Source of the DNA: CAYRUP01 sp964489265
GTDB lineage: Bacteria > Pseudomonadota > Gammaproteobacteria > DSM-16500
Assembly (NCBI GenBank): GCA_964489265.1
Contig: CAZAXX010000024.1
Location: 1 to 30,293 of the forward strand
DNA length: 30,293 bases
Reading direction: 5' to 3'
How positions within the stretch are numbered: position 1 is the stretch's first letter; the number at the start of each line of letters is the position of its first letter. Positions 24,483 through 30,293 of this stretch are shown here, piece after piece. Position numbers and translations under genes: made by a program. The notes beneath the pieces are model-generated. The model saw only the letters and a program-made list of their open reading frames with translations, was not told where the DNA came from and ran no database searches.

Positions 24483-26189
24483 TCATACTCTTTCTTTAAT
24501 TTTATCCAGGTATTGCGTCATTTGTTCTGTTGTTAATGGCTTACTAAAAAAATAGCCTTGCCCTTGCGGACAACCATTTTTTAGTAAAAATTCATATTGT
24601 TGTTCTGTCTCAATTCCTTCTGCAATCACGTTCAAACCTAAATTTTTCCCTAACGCAATTAAACAACACACGATGATTCCACCTTCTTTGTTATCTATAA
24701 CATCTTGCACAAACGTTTGATCTATTTTGAGAGTTTTAATGGGCAGATGTTTTAGTCTAGTCAACGAAGAATAACCTGTCCCAAAATCATCAATCGCAAT
24801 ACTTGGGCCAAGATCATGTAATTTCTTGATCGTTGTGACAAAAGGACCTGAGGTATACGACATAACAGTCGATTCAGTTAATTCTAATTCAAGTAACGTC
24901 GGTGGAAGTTCCGTATTGTTTAATGTATTAATAATGAATGGAAAAAATTCATCATGTAATAATTGGCGTGACGATAAGTTAATTGCAAATTTAAAATCTT
25001 TAAATTTTTTCAAATCCCATTTTTCTGCTTGACGGCATGCGGTATTAATTACCCAATTGCCGATTGTTGACATCAAGCCAGTTTCTTCTGCAATTGGAAT
25101 AAATATATTTGGCGAGACCACACCAAATGTTGGATGCTCCCAACATAACAAGGTTTCTATTCCCGTTATTTTCTTTGTTTCTAAATTAAAAATAGGTTGG
25201 TAATTCAAAGATAATTCTTTGCGTTCCAGCGCAAATTTTAATGCATGTTCCAAGCTGATTTTTTTTCGATATCGATCGTATAATTCGGCAGAATAATACT
25301 GATAATTATTTCTTCCCAGGAATTTTGCATGATACATCGCAATATCTGCATTTTGTACTAAATTATGTGGTGTTGTTCCAGGTTGCGGATAATAGGCAAT
25401 TCCTATACTTGCACCAATACGTACGCTATGATTTTCTAAATCATAACTCATCGAAAGTGATTCAATAATTTTTTTAGCAATGGCTCCCGCCATATCACGA
25501 TTTTCAATTTGGTTTACAATGATTGCAAATTCATCGCCGCCAATCCTAGCTAGAAAATCATTTGCTCTAATGCAGAGTTTTAATCGTTTTGCAACGCCAA
25601 TTAGTAATAAATCACCTACATGATGACCAAAGCTATCATTTACATTTTTAAAATTATCTAAGTCAACAAATAACAATGCTGACGTATAATGAAATCGATC
25701 TGCGGCATTTGCGACTTCTTTAATTGTACGATCAAACTGAAAACGGTTGTAAACGCCGGTCAATGAATCAATTGACGACTGTAAATAAAGTTTTTGCGTT
25801 GTTTCAAATAATTTTTGTCGCATATCGGAAATGCGTTGCATTGCTTTTATTTTTGCTGCAAGCGTAATTTCACTAAATGGTTTGGTAAGGTAATCATCGC
25901 CTCCTGAATCAATCCCTTGCGCAATACTGCTATCATCGACTGAGGCGCTGAGAAAAATAATTGGAATCCAATCTTCTGAATCAATTTGACGAAGTTCTCT
26001 TGCGCATTCAAACCCGTCCATTCCTTCCATCATGACATCAAGAATCACAAGGTCAGGCCGCGCTTTTTGAAATTCTTCGATAGCCATTTCACCGCTCGCC
26101 GCCTCTACAACCGAATGGCCAAGCTTTCTTAATGCGGCTGCCGTCAGCGCAAGATTAGTTTTGGAATCATCTGCTAGTAAAATATTCAC
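24483..26189 (-). CDS. REC-GGDEF-EAL response regulator, c-di-GMP synthesis and breakdown
   Basis: The protein is 568 residues with a GTG start at 26189, supported by AAGGA about 7 nt upstream. The receiver domain covers 1-120, with Asp7-Asp8, phospho-acceptor Asp51 (LVILDVMMEGMDG) and Lys103. The GGDEF domain has an intact active site GGDEF (217-221) and a product-inhibition I-site RAND (208-211). The EAL domain reads ETL (ETLLCW) but keeps NLSSRQ, LELTES, IDDFGTGYSSL, LKIDQTFV, AEGIETEQQ and GQGYFFSKP. Both activities are therefore plausible. It is the likely phospho-output of the CheA-REC array: the analogous WspR has REC-GGDEF only, so the added EAL would let phosphorylation raise or lower c-di-GMP. 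It opens the chemosensory gene run. Confidence 0.93.
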   Translation of the reverse strand: MNILLADDSKTNLALTAAALRKLGHSVVEAASGEMAIEEFQKARPDLVILDVMMEGMDGFECARELRQIDSEDWIPIIFLSASVDDSSIAQGIDSGGDDYLTKPFSEITLAAKIKAMQRISDMRQKLFETTQKLYLQSSIDSLTGVYNRFQFDRTIKEVANAADRFHYTSALLFVDLDNFKNVNDSFGHHVGDLLLIGVAKRLKLCIRANDFLARIGGDEFAIIVNQIENRDMAGAIAKKIIESLSMSYDLENHSVRIGASIGIAYYPQPGTTPHNLVQNADIAMYHAKFLGRNNYQYYSAELYDRYRKKISLEHALKFALERKELSLNYQPIFNLETKKITGIETLLCWEHPTFGVVSPNIFIPIAEETGLMSTIGNWVINTACRQAEKWDLKKFKDFKFAINLSSRQLLHDEFFPFIINTLNNTELPPTLLELELTESTVMSYTSGPFVTTIKKLHDLGPSIAIDDFGTGYSSLTRLKHLPIKTLKIDQTFVQDVIDNKEGGIIVCCLIALGKNLGLNVIAEGIETEQQYEFLLKNGCPQGQGYFFSKPLTTEQMTQYLDKIKERV

Positions 26190-26222
26190 AGGAGTTTCCT
26201 TAACTTTAAACTCATTAGATCT

Positions 26223-26231
26223 ATTTTAGCA
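26223..26231 (-). promoter_or_regulatory. Possible extended -10 element ahead of the chemosensory operon
   Basis: In the 102-nt gap after the cyclase gene, the minus strand reads TGCTAAAAT, an extended -10-like sequence, about 35 nt before GTG 26189. No good -35 hexamer stands at standard spacing. This would give the chemosensory run its own start of transcription, separate from the cyclase pair, but the support is weak. Confidence 0.3.
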
Positions 26232-26291
26232 TTAAAAAGAAATGTCTATTGAATTGATTAAGATAGAGGATAGCTGTATACGTCTTGTCAG

Positions 26292-27989
26292 TTAGCTGAT
26301 TTTATTGTTAATTTTTATTTTCTTTGGACCCAACAAAAAGTACGTGGTCATAGCCCCCATACCTTTAATCACAATTTCGCCGCGTTTTTCAAAGTCATAA
26401 TCATCTTTGAGAATGAGATAAGTACTTTCCGCCACTTGAATTTGATCAGCCACACCTTGTGATTCCATACGACTTGCAACATTAACTGTTTTCCCCCAAA
26501 CATCATAACTAAATTTTTTGAATCCAACGATGCCCGCAGAGACTGCGCCACTCGCAATACCAGTACGGATTTGATAGTGAGAATTATTTTCTCTGTTGTA
26601 TTCAAGCATTTTTTGTTTCATGGTTAATGCAACCTCAGCAACTATTTTTGCATGATTTGGATTAGGATCTGGCAATCCTGACACTAACATATACGCATCG
26701 CCGATTGTCTTAATTTTTTCTGCCTGATGCGTTTCTAAAATCGTATCAAAGCGTGAAAAAACATTATTAAGAAATTCGACTAATTTTTCTGGAGGCATTT
26801 TATTGGAAAATTCGGTGAATCCCACAATATCAGTAAATAATACGGTTGCTTCAAAATGGTCTGCAATAGTGCGCTCACCTTGCTTCAAACGTTCAGCGAT
26901 GGTCAAAGGTAAAATATTTAATAATAATTGTTCTGTGCGTTCTTCAGCGCGTCGAATATTATTCGCAACTAAACGCGATATTAATATGACTAAACCTAAA
27001 GTCAAAGCGATCAGCAACAATAATTGACGACGTAATTTTATAATTGGCGTAATGACTTCCGAGAGATTTATCTTGACCAAAATTCCCCAACCGAGTGAAG
27101 GCAAATATCGCCATGCCGCAAGTACTTTTGTGTTATTTTGATCGATCATTTCACCAAAACCTGATTTGCCTTGCCCTGCTTCTTTGATGATTTTGCCCAT
27201 TTCAATTTTGCTTAAAAAATTCAATGCACCAACATCAATTTTATTCTGTGAACTGATAATGCGTTGTCTGCCAGTCGGTTGTGCCATTAAAGTTTCACCG
27301 CTTTGACCGACATTCGCAGTAGTGGTTAATACATCCTGAATTTGATAGCTTGGCAGTGATAACACCAGGATTGCAATAATACGTGCATGCTCATAAACAG
27401 GTGTCGCCAAATAGAAATGTGGCTGCAATTTATTTTCACCCATTTCAATATCAGAAATTTGTACCGCCATTAACGTATTTGCTTCATCAACTATTTTGCT
27501 TAACTGCTTATAATTAGCTGGAATTTGTTGAATATTTTTTCCAACCAATCCTCTTGTGTTCGCACTATACCAAATTTCTCCTTGCGGTGAGATTAAGTAA
27601 ACGTCTGTGTAGTCTTGAAATGAAATATTTAAATAATAGCCTAATTTCTGTTGCGCTATGTTTTGCAGATTGACTGGATCCTGAGTTTTTTTATACTCAT
27701 CAACTAGACTGATGACCTCCGGACTAAAAGCTAATTCACCAATATCGTATTTGCGTTCTTCAATGTAACCTTCAACTTGATACACTTTTTCCTGCACGAC
27801 ATGCGACAAGCGTTCTTCGACTTGATCCAGCAGTGTTCTTTTTGCTGATTGATACGTAAAAAAAGCTGCAATCAATAGAGGAATAAATGCAATAATTAAC
27901 AGCCAGGCCAAGAGACTGGACTTAGAAAACAAGCGCTCACGCGCAAAACGTTTTATTATTGTTGATTCGTTTGTTTGTAGTTTCCCCAT
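26292..27989 (-). CDS. CACHE-domain class III adenylate cyclase
   Basis: The frame is open from ATG 28034 (580 residues, used for numbering). ATG 27989 has GGGGAAA just upstream and is the preferred start (565 residues). TM1 is at about 40-60, an extracytoplasmic double-CACHE-like region at about 61-335 includes DVYLISPQGEIWYSA and LGWGILVKI, and TM2 is at about 336-357. A helical linker leads to the catalytic domain. Catalytic residues are Asp402 in LFTDIVGFTEF, Asp446 in IGDAYM, Asn518 and Arg522 in VNVASRMES. The base-selecting pair Lys442 (EKIKTIG) and Asp511 (YDVWG) is the adenylate type, so cAMP is the expected product. The gene overlaps the end of the binding-protein gene, which argues for co-translation and a shared signal. 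Confidence 0.92.
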   Translation of the reverse strand: MGKLQTNESTIIKRFARERLFSKSSLLAWLLIIAFIPLLIAAFFTYQSAKRTLLDQVEERLSHVVQEKVYQVEGYIEERKYDIGELAFSPEVISLVDEYKKTQDPVNLQNIAQQKLGYYLNISFQDYTDVYLISPQGEIWYSANTRGLVGKNIQQIPANYKQLSKIVDEANTLMAVQISDIEMGENKLQPHFYLATPVYEHARIIAILVLSLPSYQIQDVLTTTANVGQSGETLMAQPTGRQRIISSQNKIDVGALNFLSKIEMGKIIKEAGQGKSGFGEMIDQNNTKVLAAWRYLPSLGWGILVKINLSEVITPIIKLRRQLLLLIALTLGLVILISRLVANNIRRAEERTEQLLLNILPLTIAERLKQGERTIADHFEATVLFTDIVGFTEFSNKMPPEKLVEFLNNVFSRFDTILETHQAEKIKTIGDAYMLVSGLPDPNPNHAKIVAEVALTMKQKMLEYNRENNSHYQIRTGIASGAVSAGIVGFKKFSYDVWGKTVNVASRMESQGVADQIQVAESTYLILKDDYDFEKRGEIVIKGMGAMTTYFLLGPKKIKINNKIS

Positions 27990-29236
27990 TGATTTCCCCA
28001 TCTTTGATAGAGCTGTTGTAGTAAACGCTGCCATTCTATTTTAGATTTAAATTGTGGGTACGGTTCAGGAGGAATGGGTTTAGTCGATTGCCAAATTACT
28101 TTGATTTGACCATCATCCAAAAATTCTCCGATTCGAACAATCCGCCAAGTATGCCGCGTATAGGGATCGATATACACAGGTCCAGCTGGAGAACGTAAAC
28201 TTTGTCGCAAAATTGTATTTCGCACTACACTCACATCATCCGTTCCACTTTCAGTCACTGCCTCGGCCCATAATTTCACGCCCAAGTAAGCAGATGTCAT
28301 AGGATCATTTGTCACCCGATTTTCACCAAAACGTTTTTTGAAGCGCGCTACAAAAGCGAGGTTTTCTGGATCATCAATACTTTCAAAATAACTCCAGGCA
28401 GCATAATTTCCAGCAATATTTTTAATTTTTAATTCCTGTACTTGTCCTTCACCGATAGCAAATGTCAACACAGGTATTTTTTTAGATGAAATACCTGCAG
28501 CGTATAGAGCATCAAAAAATGGTTTATTACTCGTAGCAATCAGCGTATGTAAAATAACGTCGGGTTTGGTTGCTAAAATCTCTTGAATCATCGTTTGCAC
28601 GTGGTCATCACCTAACGGAATATAATTTTCTCCGACAATTTGACCTCCCAAATTAGCAATTTCCGCCTTAATAATTTCATTCGCAATGTGCGGCCAAATA
28701 TAATCTGAACCAACCAAATAAAAACGTTTGCCTAAGTGATCAATCGCCCATTTAATCGCTGGGATAATTTGTTGATTTGGTGCTGCGCCTAAATAAATTA
28801 TATTTGGCGATTGCTCTACTCCCTCATATGCAACAGGATACATCAACAAGTGATTTTCTTTTTCAACAACTTCTTTTACACGCTTACGACAAGCTGACGT
28901 GAGGCATGCAAACAACACACTGACTTTTTCTTCTTTAATCAGACGACTCGCCTCTCTTGCAAACACATCATCTGAAGATCGTCCATCCGCCAACACCATT
29001 TCAACATGACGACCTAATAGACCACCCGTTGCATTGATTTCTTCGATTGCTAGCATTGCAGAATCAATGATTGAGCGCTCACTACTCGCTAATTCACCTG
29101 TTTCTGAAAAGATAATTCCGATTTTGATCGGCGGTTTTGGATACCAGATAGATTCACTTAATAAAAAGGACGTCACAACAATGACAAGCAATATCATTAT
29201 TGTGATGATAGATTGCATCAGTCTTTTTATGCTCAT
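27956..29236 (-). CDS. UrtA/AmiC-like periplasmic binding protein, membrane-anchored
   Basis: The protein is 426 residues. An N-terminal hydrophobic segment (residues 9-27) has no lipobox Cys, so it is either a signal peptide or an anchor. The rest is a branched-chain amino acid/urea-type binding fold: IKIGIIFSETGELASSERS, AIEEINATGGLLGR, then CLTSACRKRVKEVVEKENHL, MYPVAYEGVEQSPNIIYLGA, APNQQ and LVGSDYIWPH. These match UrtA (urea) and AmiC (amide) proteins closely. No urea or amide permease, ATPase or urease genes are nearby. Instead the gene overlaps a cyclase, so it probably acts as a sensor rather than in uptake. A TATAAT at 29243-29248 lies only 6 nt before ATG 29236 and there is no clear ribosome binding site, so a leaderless transcript is possible. 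Confidence 0.88.
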   Translation of the reverse strand: MSIKRLMQSIITIMILLVIVVTSFLLSESIWYPKPPIKIGIIFSETGELASSERSIIDSAMLAIEEINATGGLLGRHVEMVLADGRSSDDVFAREASRLIKEEKVSVLFACLTSACRKRVKEVVEKENHLLMYPVAYEGVEQSPNIIYLGAAPNQQIIPAIKWAIDHLGKRFYLVGSDYIWPHIANEIIKAEIANLGGQIVGENYIPLGDDHVQTMIQEILATKPDVILHTLIATSNKPFFDALYAAGISSKKIPVLTFAIGEGQVQELKIKNIAGNYAAWSYFESIDDPENLAFVARFKKRFGENRVTNDPMTSAYLGVKLWAEAVTESGTDDVSVVRNTILRQSLRSPAGPVYIDPYTRHTWRIVRIGEFLDDGQIKVIWQSTKPIPPEPYPQFKSKIEWQRLLQQLYQRWGNQWGNYKQTNQQ

Positions 29237-29327
29237 AGTCTTATTATACTACAGGCTTTTAAGTATCTTTATGAAGGACTTACCTTTAGATGACATTGTT
29301 TCTATTTGTAAACTCTATTTTTGATTC

Positions 29328-30176
29328 TCACTTATCCAATGCTTTAATTGCCAATGGAGATGAAAACATTTTAGTTGCGCTATGACCTACGTTTGGAACA
29401 ACCACCAAGCGCCAATTGAAAATCCAGCCGTGTGATTTTGCAAGTGCTTCGGCACTCTGAAATGCATTTAAACCACGATCATAGCGTTTTTTGCCTTGTA
29501 AAAGTGCTACAGATGATTGGTTAAGTGCTTTGTTAGTGATATCTGCCTCGCCAAGAAAAATTGTCACCGGCGCAGCCAAATACCGCTTGAGTTCTGCTTC
29601 AGCAATTTTTGGTGCGTAAACTCCACCAAACCCATAAGGTGCTTTTATAGTTAAATCAGCAAATACATAAGTCGAGGGATTTGCAATTACGATGCGTGTT
29701 GCATCAGTTGGTGTAAATGCAGCTAAGCGACTGAGAAATTGACTTCCAGCAGAATGGCCGATCAGTGAGTAAGGAAGTGACCGCCCTTCTTTTTCCCGCA
29801 CCCATTTAACAAGTTCAAGAACAAATTGAGCGGTCCAATGAGTTGTGTTTTGTAAGACACCCTGATGAAAAATTCCACCTCGTTGATAACGCCAGCCTGG
29901 AAAACGTTTCGCATCAAAAAGTGGCGCAACTACCAACACACATAAGCGATCACCTAAATTGTGCGCTGCATCGCGATACGTTTTTGCATTTCTTGCATTT
30001 CCATGGAATACAAACAAAATACTTTTAATAGGACAGCTTGGTTTGTAGGTAAAAACATCGAGAGAAGTTCCTTGTAAATCTACTGCATATTTTGCATTAC
30101 CCTGTTTAATTGGTTCACCCAATACCGGTAAACTGAATAACCATAATATGATGAAGAAAATAGAACGTATATTCAT
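29328..30176 (-). CDS. Secreted alpha/beta hydrolase
   Basis: The protein is 282 residues from ATG 30176, chosen over 30212 because it directly opens a signal peptide (MNIRSIFFIILWLFSLPVLG) and has AGAGAG upstream. The alpha/beta-hydrolase pattern is clear: oxyanion-side VFHGNARN (57-62), nucleophile Ser142 in IGHSAGSQF, acid Asp212 in LGEADITN, and His265 in VGHSATKM. The layout resembles PHB-depolymerase/feruloyl-esterase-like or DLH-like esterases, but the substrate cannot be assigned. It follows the same direction as the binding-protein gene, with a 91-nt gap that shows nothing else. Confidence 0.85.
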   Translation of the reverse strand: MNIRSIFFIILWLFSLPVLGEPIKQGNAKYAVDLQGTSLDVFTYKPSCPIKSILFVFHGNARNAKTYRDAAHNLGDRLCVLVVAPLFDAKRFPGWRYQRGGIFHQGVLQNTTHWTAQFVLELVKWVREKEGRSLPYSLIGHSAGSQFLSRLAAFTPTDATRIVIANPSTYVFADLTIKAPYGFGGVYAPKIAEAELKRYLAAPVTIFLGEADITNKALNQSSVALLQGKKRYDRGLNAFQSAEALAKSHGWIFNWRLVVVPNVGHSATKMFSSPLAIKALDK

Positions 30177-30215
30177 TATTCTCTCTCTTAATTTATAAGC
30201 ATATAAACACAAGAA

Positions 30216-30285
30216 CTGTCATTGCGAGCGCGAGCGAAGAATATTTCTTTCACCCTACGTCCCGCGGCTTGTCCGCGGGATCCAG
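30216..30285. repeat. Palindromic intergenic repeats at the right edge
   Basis: The stretch begins with tgtcattgcgagcgcgagcg (a common Ter-like intergenic repeat) and continues to an 8-bp hairpin tcccgcgg / ccgcggga (30260-30280) around cttgt, followed by tccag. Like the copies near 10900 it is GC-rich in an AT-rich context. It is cut by the window end. Confidence 0.7.
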
Positions 30286-30293
30286 AGTAAAAC

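Noticed and set aside
15008..26189. Ordinary flagellar chemotaxis operon
   Set aside because: No CheY, CheZ, CheD or motor genes; CheA has a fused receiver and CheR has TPRs, both traits of Wsp-like or other non-flagellar systems.
27956..29236. Urea ABC transporter component
   Set aside because: No permease, ATPase or urease gene neighbours it, and it overlaps a cyclase gene instead.

Overview
The window looks like a low-GC, host-associated gammaproteobacterium. My best guess is Legionellales (Coxiellaceae or Berkiella-like), inferred from AT-rich codon use, eukaryote-like genes, a host-type CaaX tail and palindromic intergenic repeats. No rRNA or other phylogenetic marker is present, so the placement is tentative.

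Layout. (1) About 1-4579, minus strand: the N-terminal 1526 codons of a very large two-partner-secretion adhesin of the filamentous haemagglutinin type. It runs off the left edge inside tandem 87-residue repeats. (2) 4832-6348, minus: two tiny membrane proteins (DUF3309, DUF1328) and a cyclopropane-synthase-like methyltransferase. (3) About 6400-11000: an accessory stretch holding a kinase-fold protein, a large imperfect inverted repeat, a probable papain-like cysteine protease ending in the CaaX box CVLS, an IS30-type transposase remnant, one unrecognised protein and palindromic repeats. The three intact proteins are candidate host-directed effectors. (4) 11103-14862, plus: an MFS transporter, a predicted outer-membrane barrel and a secreted thaumatin-like protein. 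(5) 15008-26189, minus: a tightly packed chemosensory operon read in the order REC-GGDEF-EAL, CheW, CheR-TPR, CheW, MCP, MCP, CheA-REC, CheB. Its composition and CheW/CheR-TPR/CheW order resemble the Pseudomonas Wsp surface-sensing system, with the output enzyme moved to the front and the receptor duplicated. (6) 26292-29236, minus: a membrane-anchored UrtA-like binding protein whose gene overlaps a CACHE-type class III adenylate cyclase. (7) 29328-30176, minus: a secreted alpha/beta hydrolase, then more palindromic repeat at the right edge.

How it may work together: regions 5 and 6 place c-di-GMP control (diguanylate cyclase plus phosphodiesterase driven by a receptor array) beside cAMP production driven by a small-molecule-binding lipid-free sensor protein. 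No CheY, CheZ or flagellar gene occurs in the window, so the array probably controls c-di-GMP and behaviour such as attachment rather than a flagellar motor. That would fit the giant adhesin and effector-like genes nearby, but the functional connection is inference.
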